Program-made: the position numbers and the translations under genes | Notes under the pieces: model-generated | Seen by the model: only the letters and a program-made list of their open reading frames with translations | Told to the model about the DNA's origin: nothing | Database searches by the model: none | Source: Humitalea sp050632385 | GTDB taxonomy: Bacteria > Pseudomonadota > Alphaproteobacteria > Acetobacterales > Acetobacteraceae | Assembly (NCBI RefSeq): GCF_050632385.1 | Contig: NZ_CP192599.1 | Location: forward strand, 4,650,001 to 4,714,000 | Direction of reading: 5' to 3' | Length of the DNA stretch: 64,000 nucleotides | Shown: piece after piece, positions 36,546-45,402 of the stretch | How positions within the stretch are numbered: position 1 is the stretch's first letter | How the letters are laid out: the number at the start of each line of letters is the position of its first letter

Positions 36546-37781
36546 ATGACCACGGGTCGCGCGCTCGATGCGCTCAATTTCTTCCTGGCCGATGTCCGCG
36601 ACGGGCTGGGGCCTTACCTGGCGGTCTATCTTCTGGCGGCCCATAACTGGGATGCGGGCAGCATCGGCGTGGCCCTGGCGGCGTCAGGCGTCGCGGGGCT
36701 GCTGGCGCAGGCCCCGGGCGGGATGCTGGTGGATGCGCTGCGGGCCAGGCGCGGGCTGATCGCGGTCGCGGCGGCCATCGTCGCCGCAACCTGCATCGCG
36801 GTGCCGCTGATGCCCGGCTTTTGGCCGGTGCTGCTGTCACAGGTCGTGTCGGGCGCCGCGGCTTCGGTCTTTGCCCCGGCGATCGCGGCGCTGACCCTGG
36901 GGGTCGCGGGCCGGGCCGCGTTCACCCGACGCACCGGGCGGAATGAATCCTTCAACCACGCCGGCAACGCCTTCGCCGCGGCGACGGCGGGCGGGCTGTC
37001 GTATTTTTTCGGCCCGATCGTGGTGTTCTGGCTGCTGGCGATCATGGCGGTGCTCAGCATCGCCGCCGTGCTGCGCATTCCGGCCGCGGCGATCGACCAC
37101 GACGTGGCGCGCGGGCTGGAGGCCGGGGGCGCCCGCGCTGCCTCCGCCCCTTCGGCCTGGTCGGCGCTCCTGGCATCCCGCCCGCTGCTGGTCTTCGCCG
37201 GATGCGTCGCGCTGTTCCACGCGGCCAATGCCGCGATGCTGCCGCTGGTCGGCCAGAAACTCGCCCAGACGGATGCGGCGCAGGCGACGGCGCTGATGTC
37301 GGTCTGCATCGTGGCGGCCCAGGTGGTGATGGTGCCGATGGCGCTGCTGGTCGGTGCCAGGGCCGATACCTGGGGCCGCAAGGCGCTGTTCCTGGGCGGG
37401 TTCTGCGTGCTGGCGGCGCGCGGTGGCCTCTACACCCTGTCGGATGATCCCTTCTGGCTGGTCGGCGTGCAGTTGCTGGATGGTGTCGGCGCGGGGCTGT
37501 TCGGGGCCTTGTTCCCGATCATCGTCGCCGACCTGACGCGCGGCACCGGGCATTTCAGCGCGGCCCTGGGCGCGATCGCCACGGCCCAGGGCATCGGCGC
37601 CAGCCTGAGCGTCGGGGCCGCCGGGTTCATCGTGGTCTGGGGCGGGTATTCGATGGCCTTCCTTGTGCTGGCCGGCATCGCGGTCTTGGGGGCGCTGGTG
37701 TTCTGGCGGATGATGCCGGAAACATCGCCCGACCTGACCACCGCCGGCAGCCACGCACGCCTTTCGCCAAAAGAGGCGTGA
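36546..37781 (+). CDS. Major facilitator superfamily transporter
   Basis: 411 residues with twelve predicted helices. N-terminal helix motif NFFLADVRDGLGPYLAVYLL and the RRTGRNESFNHAGNAFAAA segment after helix 5 are found in a bacterial subgroup annotated as MFS efflux proteins. The substrate is unknown. Start at ATG 36546 precedes the first helix; upstream in-frame codons are not hydrophobic. The gene lies 55 bp before a TsdA-like cytochrome. Confidence 0.88.
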   Translation: MTTGRALDALNFFLADVRDGLGPYLAVYLLAAHNWDAGSIGVALAASGVAGLLAQAPGGMLVDALRARRGLIAVAAAIVAATCIAVPLMPGFWPVLLSQVVSGAAASVFAPAIAALTLGVAGRAAFTRRTGRNESFNHAGNAFAAATAGGLSYFFGPIVVFWLLAIMAVLSIAAVLRIPAAAIDHDVARGLEAGGARAASAPSAWSALLASRPLLVFAGCVALFHAANAAMLPLVGQKLAQTDAAQATALMSVCIVAAQVVMVPMALLVGARADTWGRKALFLGGFCVLAARGGLYTLSDDPFWLVGVQLLDGVGAGLFGALFPIIVADLTRGTGHFSAALGAIATAQGIGASLSVGAAGFIVVWGGYSMAFLVLAGIAVLGALVFWRMMPETSPDLTTAGSHARLSPKEA

Positions 37782-37836
37782 CGCCCGGATGCCATCGGCG
37801 CGATGCTGGCCAGGCGGCATCTGAGAGGGACCTCCC

Positions 37837-38904
37837 ATGCGCACGGCAACACTCCTGGTGGCCGGCATCTTCGCTGTCGGCGTCGTGGCCCTTTTCGCGC
37901 GGCACCCGGTCACGCCGGGCGGCCGCGGCGGACCGCCGCCGCAAAGCCGCCCGGCGCCATCCATCGGCCTGGCGCCCGCCCCCGCCCCCATGCAAGCAGC
38001 CGCCGCGCCGCCCGCCTGGCAGGTCCCCGACCCCGACGCCCTGCCCGACACCCCCTTCGCCCGCAGCGTGCGCCACGGTCGCGACCTGATCGCAAAGACC
38101 TCCTCGCTGATCGGCCCCGACAATGCCGATCCGGCGCGGCGCTTCGCCGGCAATGGGCTGGACTGCCAATCCTGCCATCTGCAGGCCGGCACGCAGCAAT
38201 TCGCCCTGCCGCTGGCGGGCATCTGGGGGGTCTTTCCCGAATTCATCGGGCGCGAGGGCGAGGTCCGCACCCTGGAAGACCGCATCAACGGCTGCATGCA
38301 GCGCAGCATGAACGGCCGCGCCCTGGCCCCCGACGGGGACGAGATGAAGGCGATGCTGAGCTACATCCGCTTCATCAGCGGCGATGAGCGCGTCGGCCAG
38401 TCGCTGACCGGCCGGGGCTCCCCGGTGCTGCCGCTGCCCAGCCGCGCGGCCGATCCCGAAAAGGGGCGAGCGGTCCACGCCGCCTCCTGCGCCGTCTGTC
38501 ATGGCGACGACGGCCAGGGCCAGCGCCTGGATGCGGCCGAGGCCGCGACTGCCGGCCGGCGCTACCGCTTCCCGCCGCTCTGGGGTCCGGACAGCTACAA
38601 TGACGGCGCCGGCATGGGGCGCGTCATCACCGCCGCGCGCTTCGTGCATGCCAATATGCCGATGGGCACCACCTTCGAAACGCCGCAGATCTCGGCCGAA
38701 GATGCTTTTGACGTCATGGCTTTCATCAACAGCCAGCCACGGCCGCATATGGCGGGGACCGAGGCGGATTACCCGAACCATGCGCTGAAGCCCGTGGACG
38801 CCGGCTACCCGCCCTTCATCGGCCCCTTCCCCGCGGCGCAGCACCGGTTTGGGCCATGGCAGCCGATCCTGGATTGGCTGCGCGACAACCCCCGCGCCAA
38901 TTAA
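37837..38904 (+). CDS. Dihaem c-type cytochrome, thiosulfate dehydrogenase (TsdA)-like
   Basis: 355 residues with an N-terminal membrane anchor or uncleaved leader (TLLVAGIFAVGVVALFA). Haem sites are CQSCHLQAG (about residue 110) and CAVCHGDDG (about 220). The first domain shows the TsdA hallmark VRTLEDRINGCMQRSMNG. TsdA couples two thiosulfates to tetrathionate. Its axial Cys ligand cannot be assigned confidently by eye. The stop overlaps the P-type ATPase stop by 4 bp on the opposite strand. Confidence 0.8.
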   Translation: MRTATLLVAGIFAVGVVALFARHPVTPGGRGGPPPQSRPAPSIGLAPAPAPMQAAAAPPAWQVPDPDALPDTPFARSVRHGRDLIAKTSSLIGPDNADPARRFAGNGLDCQSCHLQAGTQQFALPLAGIWGVFPEFIGREGEVRTLEDRINGCMQRSMNGRALAPDGDEMKAMLSYIRFISGDERVGQSLTGRGSPVLPLPSRAADPEKGRAVHAASCAVCHGDDGQGQRLDAAEAATAGRRYRFPPLWGPDSYNDGAGMGRVITAARFVHANMPMGTTFETPQISAEDAFDVMAFINSQPRPHMAGTEADYPNHALKPVDAGYPPFIGPFPAAQHRFGPWQPILDWLRDNPRAN

Positions 38905-40856
38905 GCGGCTTCCCGATACCCCAGCAGCCGCAGCGCATTCGCCACCACCGCGACGGTGGAACCCTCGTGCAGGAACACCGCCACCCCCAGCGGCAAGCCC
39001 AGCATCGCGGATGGCACCAGCACCGCCACCATCCCCAGGCTGATCCACAGGTTTTGGTGAATGATCCGCCCGGTCTGCCGGCTCAGCCCGATGGCAAAGG
39101 GCAGCCGCCCCAGGTCATCGCCCATCAGCGCGATATCGGCGGTTTCCAGCGCCACATCCGATCCGGCCGCGCCCATGGCGATGCCGATGTCGGCGACCGC
39201 CAGCGCGGGCGCGTCATTCACCCCATCGCCCACCATCGCCACGCGATGCCCGGCCCGCAGCAACCCGATGGCCGCGACCTTGTCGGCCGGCATCAGGTCG
39301 CCCCAGGCCTCGTCCAGCCCGACCTGGCCCGCGACGGCCCCGGCCACGCGCGGATTGTCGCCCGACAGCATCACCATCCGCGCGATGCCCAGGCCGCGCA
39401 GCCGCGCGATCACCGCCGCCGCCGTGGGGCGCGGCGTGTCCATCAACCCGATCACGCCCAGCACGCGATCGCCGCGCCGCACCACCATGGTCGTGCGCCC
39501 ATCCTGTTCCAGATCGGCGATCATGCGGAGCACCGGGGTCGCCAGGGGCGGGCCGTCGATCTCACCGAACAACGCGGCCTTGCCGACGAAGACCGGGTCG
39601 TCCCCGATCCGTGCGCTCAACCCCCGGCCGGTGATGCTTTGCAGGTCGTCGGCGACCAGGGGCACCGCGCCCGGCGGCAGCATGGCCCGCCCGTCGCGCA
39701 CCACCGCGGCGGCCAGGGGGTGGTCGCTCAGGCTTTCGACCGCGATGGCGACGGCCAAGAATTCGGCGGCGTCCCCCCCGGGGGCCGGGCGCGCGTCGGT
39801 CACCCTTGGCCGCCCCTCGGTCAAGGTGCCGGTCTTGTCGAAGGCGATGGCGCCGATCCCGCCCAGGATCTCCAGCGGCCCGCCCCCCTTGATCAGCACC
39901 CCGCCCCGCGCCGCCCGTGCGACACCGGACAGGACGGCGCTGGGGGTCGAGATCGCCAGCGCACAGGGGCTGGCGCCCACCAGCACCGCCATCGCGCGAT
40001 AGAAACTGGCGGCAAACGACTCGTCCACCACCACCCAGGCAAACAGCAGCAGCCCGACGATGCCGAGCACGACCGGCACGAAGCCGCGCTCGAACCGTTC
40101 GGTGAAACGCTGTGTCTGGGATTTATGGGCTTCGGCCTCGTTCACCATCCGCACCAGCCGGGCGAGCGTGCTGTCCTGGGCCATGCGCGTCACCATCACC
40201 TCCAGCACGCCATGGCCGTTGATGGTGCCGGCAAAGACGCGGTGTTCCGCGGCCACGCCATCCGGCCGCTGGCTCGCGCGCGAAAAATCATCCACCGCGC
40301 GCTTGTCGATCGGCACGCTTTCGCCGGTGATCGGCGCCTGGTCCACGCTGCTGCTGCCGTGGACGACAAAACCATCGGCGGGGATGCGGGTATTGGGGCG
40401 GATGATGATGATGTCGCGCAGCACCAGATCCTCGACCGGGACCTCGGCCGTGGTGTCGCCCCGGCGCACTTCCGCGGTCAGCGGCGCCAGCGCGGTCAGC
40501 GCCGCGATGGCGCGCCGCGCGCGGCCCATGGCGTAATGTTCCAGCGCATGGCCCAGGGTGAAGAGGAACAGCAGCAACGCGGCCTCGGCCCAGGCGCCCA
40601 GCACGGCGGCGCCAACCGCCGCGATCAGCATCAGTGTGTCGATATCGAGCCGCCCCGCCCGCAGCGCCTGGAACGCGCCGCGAAGGGTGAAGACGCCGCC
40701 AAAGCCGCAGGCCAGGATGTAGAGCGCGTGCGGCAACCAGGCCGGCGCCGCCGTCAGCACCGACAGCGTGACCCCGGTGGCGAGCAAGGTGCCGCAGGCC
40801 AGGGCGAAGCCCAGTTCGACACTGGCCAGGCTGTGGGAATCGGCGGCGCGGGTCAC
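38901..40856 (-). CDS. P1B-4-type heavy-metal translocating ATPase
   Basis: 651 residues. It lacks N-terminal metal-binding HMA domains. The actuator motif ITGESVP, phosphorylation site FDKTGTLTEG and hinge VGDGVNDAPAL are intact. The transmembrane metal motif is SPCALAIS instead of CPC, and the final helices carry HEGSTVAVVANALRLL; both define the P1B-4 group, which exports Co2+, Fe2+ or Zn2+ (CoaT, PfeT, CtpD). It is the last gene of a four-gene overlapping unit and overlaps the mini-thioredoxin by 4 bp. Confidence 0.92.
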   Translation of the reverse strand: MTRAADSHSLASVELGFALACGTLLATGVTLSVLTAAPAWLPHALYILACGFGGVFTLRGAFQALRAGRLDIDTLMLIAAVGAAVLGAWAEAALLLFLFTLGHALEHYAMGRARRAIAALTALAPLTAEVRRGDTTAEVPVEDLVLRDIIIIRPNTRIPADGFVVHGSSSVDQAPITGESVPIDKRAVDDFSRASQRPDGVAAEHRVFAGTINGHGVLEVMVTRMAQDSTLARLVRMVNEAEAHKSQTQRFTERFERGFVPVVLGIVGLLLFAWVVVDESFAASFYRAMAVLVGASPCALAISTPSAVLSGVARAARGGVLIKGGGPLEILGGIGAIAFDKTGTLTEGRPRVTDARPAPGGDAAEFLAVAIAVESLSDHPLAAAVVRDGRAMLPPGAVPLVADDLQSITGRGLSARIGDDPVFVGKAALFGEIDGPPLATPVLRMIADLEQDGRTTMVVRRGDRVLGVIGLMDTPRPTAAAVIARLRGLGIARMVMLSGDNPRVAGAVAGQVGLDEAWGDLMPADKVAAIGLLRAGHRVAMVGDGVNDAPALAVADIGIAMGAAGSDVALETADIALMGDDLGRLPFAIGLSRQTGRIIHQNLWISLGMVAVLVPSAMLGLPLGVAVFLHEGSTVAVVANALRLLGYREAA

Positions 40857-41083
40857 GCCAGCAGCGGTTTGATCTCATCGGCCGTTGGCACGCGGCCCAT
40901 GGTCTTCACCACCCCATCCACCGCCAGGGCCGGCGTGCGCATCACCCCCATCGCGGCGATCGCCGCGGGGTCGGTCACCTTCTCGATCGTGAAGGCCAGG
41001 CCGAGCGTGCGCGCCGCCTGTTCGGCGTGCTCGGCCAGAGTGCGGCATTTGGCGCAGCCGGCGCCGAGGATCTGGATGTTCAT
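40853..41083 (-). CDS. Small CxxC thioredoxin-fold protein
   Basis: 76 residues. The active site is GAGCAKCRTL and the cis-Pro is in VMRTPALAVDG, as in the family of small redox-active disulfide proteins. Such proteins often lie beside DUF318 permeases and metal pumps. It may deliver or reduce a metal or metalloid for the linked transporters. Start ATG is preceded by a run GGGAGCC. Both ends overlap neighbouring genes by 4 bp. Confidence 0.85.
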   Translation of the reverse strand: MNIQILGAGCAKCRTLAEHAEQAARTLGLAFTIEKVTDPAAIAAMGVMRTPALAVDGVVKTMGRVPTADEIKPLLA

Positions 41084-41652
41084 GATGGGCTCCCTGACGA
41101 AAGGGTTTGGGCGGGCCGGCGTGGCGGCAGCATGCGCCGCAACGTGCCGTCTTTCATCACGACGTGGTGCCAAAGCGCGGCGGCGACATGCGCGGCCACG
41201 ACGGCCAGCAGCAGGTTGCCCATCACCTCATGCACCTCTCCCCAAAGCCGGCCGCCAGGGATAGGCAACGGGGCCGGCAGGTCCAGGCTACCGAAGACCG
41301 TGACCTGGCGACCACGCGCCCAGCGGTCGAACAGCCCCGACAGCGGCAGGGCGATCGTCAGCACCGTCAGCGCCACATGCACCGCGACCGCGGCCAGATG
41401 CTGCCAGCGCGGCTGGCCCGGCACTGGTGGCAGCGGCGACACCGCCCGCCACGCCACACGCAGTGCGGCGAACCCCAGCACCAGCACGCCCAGGCTGTAG
41501 TGCACCATCGTCGCCGCATCGCGGCCGGCGCCGCGCGGGAACCATTCCATCGTGCTGCCGGTCAGCCAGGCCAGCACCACCAGCAGCGCCACACCCCAAT
41601 GCATCGCGCGGGTGGCGATGCCATGGGGCCGTGCGTCGATGTCGTTCGTCAT
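41080..41652 (-). CDS. Cytochrome b561-family membrane protein
   Basis: 190 residues, four membrane helices. Candidate haem ligands are the His in TRAMHWGVA (helix 1), MVHYSLGV (helix 2), HVALTVL (helix 3) and the VHEVMGNLLL...AAHVAAALWHH cluster (helix 4). This matches the bacterial diheme b561 family, which passes electrons across the inner membrane. It may supply electrons to the redox protein downstream; this is inferred from the 4-bp overlaps on both sides. Confidence 0.85.
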   Translation of the reverse strand: MTNDIDARPHGIATRAMHWGVALLVVLAWLTGSTMEWFPRGAGRDAATMVHYSLGVLVLGFAALRVAWRAVSPLPPVPGQPRWQHLAAVAVHVALTVLTIALPLSGLFDRWARGRQVTVFGSLDLPAPLPIPGGRLWGEVHEVMGNLLLAVVAAHVAAALWHHVVMKDGTLRRMLPPRRPAQTLSSGSPS

Positions 41653-42692
41653 GTCCGCAGCACCAGGTTGAACACAAAGCCGACCAGCAGGATGCCGGCG
41701 GCGACGACCGCGACGAAGGTCGCGATCAACCGCGGCTTCAGCACGCGGCGCAGGATCAGCATTTCCGGCAGCGACAGCGCCACCACCGACATCATGAACG
41801 CCAGCACCGTGCCGAGTGCAGCACCCTTGCCCAACAGCGCCTCCACCACCGGGATCACGCCGGCGGCGTTGGAATACATCGGGATGCCGAGCAGCACCGC
41901 CAGCGGCACCGACCACCAGGCATCGCGCCCCATGAAGGAGGCGAGGAATTCCTCCGGCATATAGCCATGGATGCCGGCGCCGACCGCGATCCCGACGACG
42001 ATCCAGGGCCAGACCTTGGCCACGATCTCGACCACCGCCTCACGCCCCAGGCGAATACGGTCGGTCCAGGTCAGGGGCGCGTCGCCGGTGGGGGCGGCCA
42101 CGGCGCGCTGCGCCAGCACCCAATCCTCGACCCAGCGTTCCAGTCGCATCCGCCCCAGCACCCAGCCCGCACCGATCGCAACCGACAGGCCGAGCACCAG
42201 ATAAAGAGCGGCGACCTTCCAGCCGAACATCGCCAGCAGCAGACCCAGCGCGACCTCGTTCACCATGGGCGCCGAGATCAGGAAGGAAAACGTGACACCC
42301 AGCGGCACACCGGCCGAGACGAAGCCGATGAACAGCGGCACGGCAGAACAGGAACAGAAGGGCGTGACGATGCCGAGCGTCGCCGCCAGCACATTGCCCA
42401 GACCCTCGCGGCGCCCGGCCAGGACGGCACGGGTGCGTTCGGCCGAAAAGAACGAGCGGACGATGCCCATGGCGAAGACCACGCCCGTCAGCAGCAGAAG
42501 CACCTTTGGCGTGTCGTAGAGGAAGAACCAAACAGCCTCACCCAGCCGTGTCCCGCGTGTCAGCGGCAAGGCCGAGAACACCGCATCCGCCATCGGCACC
42601 AGGCTTGCATAGAGCAGCACCCAGACCGGCAGGGCCAGCAACCACAACAGCACGGGGTCGAAGGCAGGGGCGCGCAAGTCTCGGGCGGGCAT
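41649..42692 (-). CDS. Permease of the DUF318/ArsP family
   Basis: 347 residues from the ATG at 42692 (upstream in-frame ATGs at 42725 and 42740 would add a basic extension). It has about eight to ten helices. The Cys-rich motif TPFCSCSAVPLFIGF and FLISAPMVNEVAL are the family signature; the second half holds GIPMYSNAAGVIPVVEALL. Some relatives export methylarsenite (ArsP). As the first gene of the unit with a thioredoxin-like protein and a metal ATPase, a metal or metalloid export role is likely but unproven. Confidence 0.85.
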   Translation of the reverse strand: MPARDLRAPAFDPVLLWLLALPVWVLLYASLVPMADAVFSALPLTRGTRLGEAVWFFLYDTPKVLLLLTGVVFAMGIVRSFFSAERTRAVLAGRREGLGNVLAATLGIVTPFCSCSAVPLFIGFVSAGVPLGVTFSFLISAPMVNEVALGLLLAMFGWKVAALYLVLGLSVAIGAGWVLGRMRLERWVEDWVLAQRAVAAPTGDAPLTWTDRIRLGREAVVEIVAKVWPWIVVGIAVGAGIHGYMPEEFLASFMGRDAWWSVPLAVLLGIPMYSNAAGVIPVVEALLGKGAALGTVLAFMMSVVALSLPEMLILRRVLKPRLIATFVAVVAAGILLVGFVFNLVLRT

Positions 42693-42773
42693 TGGGGGGT
42701 AATCCTGGCGGCGGCGCCGCTGCATGGCGCATCCCGCCACGGCGCGCCTTGATCCGTCGCAATGCGCGCCGGT

Positions 42774-43940
42774 TCAGGGGCCCCAATCGACGATGGTCAG
42801 ATCCATCGGCATCGCACCGCGCACCTGGCGCGGTGGTGTGATGGGCGTCAGCGTCATGCGCGACCCGGTGCCCTCGGCCCGATCGAAATCCGCCGTCCCC
42901 GCCGGGTTAAATGCCGTCACGGCAAAGGCATCGAAGACCGAGGGAATCCCATTCGACATCAGCGCCGATGGGCCGTCCATCACATGCAGATGCAAATGCG
43001 GCGCAACGCTATTGCCGGTATTGCCGACCGCGCCCAGCACATCGCCTCGCTTGACGCGCGCGCCCGCCTGCACCGCGACACTGCCCGGCCGCAGATGCGC
43101 GTAGAGCACGAAGGCGCCGCCACCGATGTCCAACACAACGAAGTTTCCGTCCGCCTGTTCGATCGGCAGGTCCGCCGGATAGGTGCCGGGCACCTGTTCG
43201 GGCAAACCGTCCAGCGCCGCCACGACCGACCCATCCGCCACCGCCAGCACCGGCGCGCCATGGATGCGATAACTGCGCGGGTCGGTGCGTTCGCCGACGA
43301 AAATACGGTCATCATCGTCCAGCCGCTCCCAATCCACGGCAAAGCGCTGCGCCAGGCGAAAGCGCCCGTTCAACGGCAACAGCGCGCGGATATGCCGCGT
43401 GGAATCGCAGCAGCCATCGCCCACGATGTAGCGCCCGCCACGCAGCGGCGGGCCCAACACCGGCGGCGGCGTCACGATCACCGGGCTCTGCCCGATGGCC
43501 AGGCGCAACACCTGGCGCGCCGGCTCGGCGTAGAGTTCGACGTCATGCACCACCCCCGCCGGCGTGGGGCCATCGGCTGGTAGCGCCAGATGCAGGAAGC
43601 CGATGCCGAATTGTCCCGCGCCCAGCACCGTGCCGCCCTTGTCGCGTTGGGCACCGATTTCGAACCGCCGGGCGATCTCGGCCTCGTCCAGCGTGCCCAG
43701 GGTTGCGCCGCTGGTGGTGTCGCTGATGGTGATGCGGCGCAGATGCACCGGGCCGGGCATCACGTTCAGCAGTTGCAGCTCATACAGCATGTGCCGCTGC
43801 CCATCGGCACCCGGAAAGATCCATGGGGGCGCCAGGACCTCGGCGACCAGGGGAAAAGGCTGCGGCACGGGTTGCGCCCGCCCAGGACCGGGATGGGCCA
43901 AGGCAAGGCAGAGAAGGGCAGCAAACAGGGCGCGACGCAT
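42774..43940 (-). CDS. Secreted M23-family peptidase
   Basis: 388 residues. The signal peptide (MRRALFAALLCLALA) ends near GRAQ. The N-terminal half is an Ig-like domain. The catalytic domain holds a His in STRHIRALL and Asp in RFAVDWERL as first metal ligands, GAPVLAVADGSVVA, and HLHLHVMDG with the last ligands. It probably cleaves peptidoglycan cross-links or acts on a secreted target. The start at 43940 is preceded by AGGAGGACG. Confidence 0.88.
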   Translation of the reverse strand: MRRALFAALLCLALAHPGPGRAQPVPQPFPLVAEVLAPPWIFPGADGQRHMLYELQLLNVMPGPVHLRRITISDTTSGATLGTLDEAEIARRFEIGAQRDKGGTVLGAGQFGIGFLHLALPADGPTPAGVVHDVELYAEPARQVLRLAIGQSPVIVTPPPVLGPPLRGGRYIVGDGCCDSTRHIRALLPLNGRFRLAQRFAVDWERLDDDDRIFVGERTDPRSYRIHGAPVLAVADGSVVAALDGLPEQVPGTYPADLPIEQADGNFVVLDIGGGAFVLYAHLRPGSVAVQAGARVKRGDVLGAVGNTGNSVAPHLHLHVMDGPSALMSNGIPSVFDAFAVTAFNPAGTADFDRAEGTGSRMTLTPITPPRQVRGAMPMDLTIVDWGP

Positions 43941-44106
43941 GGGCGTCCTCCTACCGATGCCGCGCAACGATCAAGCGGTCGGCGCGAAGGTGACGACAAC
44001 CGGCCCTGCGTTGCGGAGGCGCGATGCACAACCTGCGCATGAATGCTTCCAATCCGCACGACCTGTGCGTTAGGCTTCCATCAAAATGTAACGATAAGAA
44101 CAAGGG

Positions 44107-45378
44107 ATGGAAAGCATGTTGCGTCGAACCCTGTGGATGCTTGTGGCCCTGCCGTTGCTGGCATGGTCGCAGATCAGCCTCGCCTTCGATACCTCGCGCT
44201 CGACGACACTGGACGCGCTGCTGCAAAAGGCCGTGGCCGATAGCCGCGTCTCCGCCATCACCGCGCTTGTGGTGCGCGCCGACGGGGAGGTGCTGTACCA
44301 GGGCGCCGCCGGGCGCCGCGACCCCGCCGCAGCCGAACCGGTCGCGGCCAACCAGTTGTTCCGCCTGGCCTCGATGACCAAGCCCTTCACCTCGGTCGCG
44401 GTGATGCAACTGATCGAGCAGGGGCGGCTGAACCTCGACGATCCGCTATCGCGCCACCTGCCGGCCTTCGCCAACCTGCGGGTGGTGCGCGAGGGCGGGG
44501 CCACCGAACCCGCGGCGCGCGAGCCCACGATCCGCGACCTGCTGCGGCACACCTCGGGCCTGTCCTACACCTTCCTGAACCTGCCTGGTGTCGTGGAGGA
44601 ATACCGGCGGCTTGGCGTCGATGACGGCCTGGCGCAGCCGGATCGCGCGCTGGACGACAACATGGCACGCCTGGCGCAGGCCCCGCTCGCGGTGCAGCCG
44701 GGCAGCGCCTGGCGCTACAGCCTCAGCACCGATGTGCTGGGCGCGGTGGTGACGAAGGTCACGGGCCAGCCGCTCGATGCCTATCTGCGCGAACATGTGG
44801 CGGCGCCGCTGCGGCTGGACAGCTTCACCTTTCGCGTCGCCGGCGCCGAACGGCCGCGCATGGTGGTGCCGGTCTTCCCCGAGGATGGGCGCGGCCTGAT
44901 CCCGATGGCCAGCCCGCAGACGGTGCCCTACCCGCTGTCGCGCGGCACCTGGACGGCGGACCCGGAACGCGCCTTCAGCGCCACCGCCTATCCCTCCGGC
45001 GGCGCCGGCGCGACCGCGACGATCGGCGATTACGCTCGTTTCGCACGGATGCTGCTGAACGAGGGTGCGTTGGATGGCGCGCGCATCCTGCGGGCCGAAA
45101 CGGTGGCGGCGATGCGGGCGCCGCAGACGGGCGGCATGGCGATCAACCTGCGCGGGCCGGGCAATGACTTCGGCTTCGGCTTCGCCGTTGTCACCGATCC
45201 GGCGGCGGCCAATACGCGCCAGCCGGTCGGCACCTATTCCTGGGGCGGCATCTACGGCACCGGCTTTTGGGTCGATCCGGTGAACCGCATCGCCATCGTG
45301 GTGATGACCCAGACCGGCGTGAACGGCGGCGTGGTGGCCGGTGAGGTGCGTGAGGCCGTCTACGCCGCGATGCAATAG
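44107..45378 (+). CDS. Serine hydrolase, beta-lactamase/class C family (first copy)
   Basis: 423 residues with a signal peptide ending near SLAF. The nucleophile motif is Ser89-Met-Thr-Lys92, and Tyr204-Ser-Leu-Ser is the second motif. PSGGAGATATIGDYARFARML and the YSWGGIYGTGFWVDP segment match EstB/PBP-like esterases rather than beta-lactamases. ATG 44107 is used; another ATG lies three codons later. An A/T-rich stretch (44075-44105) may hold its promoter. It ends in a shared convergent hairpin. Confidence 0.9.
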   Translation: MESMLRRTLWMLVALPLLAWSQISLAFDTSRSTTLDALLQKAVADSRVSAITALVVRADGEVLYQGAAGRRDPAAAEPVAANQLFRLASMTKPFTSVAVMQLIEQGRLNLDDPLSRHLPAFANLRVVREGGATEPAAREPTIRDLLRHTSGLSYTFLNLPGVVEEYRRLGVDDGLAQPDRALDDNMARLAQAPLAVQPGSAWRYSLSTDVLGAVVTKVTGQPLDAYLREHVAAPLRLDSFTFRVAGAERPRMVVPVFPEDGRGLIPMASPQTVPYPLSRGTWTADPERAFSATAYPSGGAGATATIGDYARFARMLLNEGALDGARILRAETVAAMRAPQTGGMAINLRGPGNDFGFGFAVVTDPAAANTRQPVGTYSWGGIYGTGFWVDPVNRIAIVVMTQTGVNGGVVAGEVREAVYAAMQ

Positions 45379-45402
45379 GCGGCGGGGCCTCAGCCCCGCC
45401 GC
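45379..45402. terminator. Bidirectional hairpin between convergent genes
   Basis: The 10-bp perfect stem GCGGCGGGGC (45379-45388) / GCCCCGCCGC (45393-45402) closes a CTCA loop. It lies immediately after the hydrolase stop and overlaps the last codons of the convergent ABC receptor gene. It can serve both strands. Confidence 0.6.

Noticed and set aside
38856..41264. An 802-codon plus-strand frame over the P-type ATPase region
   Set aside because: It is antisense to an intact ATPase with all motifs; the predicted product is repetitive His/Arg/Gln-rich sequence.
44107..45378. Antibiotic-resistance beta-lactamase
   Set aside because: The SxxK and YxS motifs are present, but the overall pattern is that of EstB/PBP-like esterases, and no resistance context is seen.
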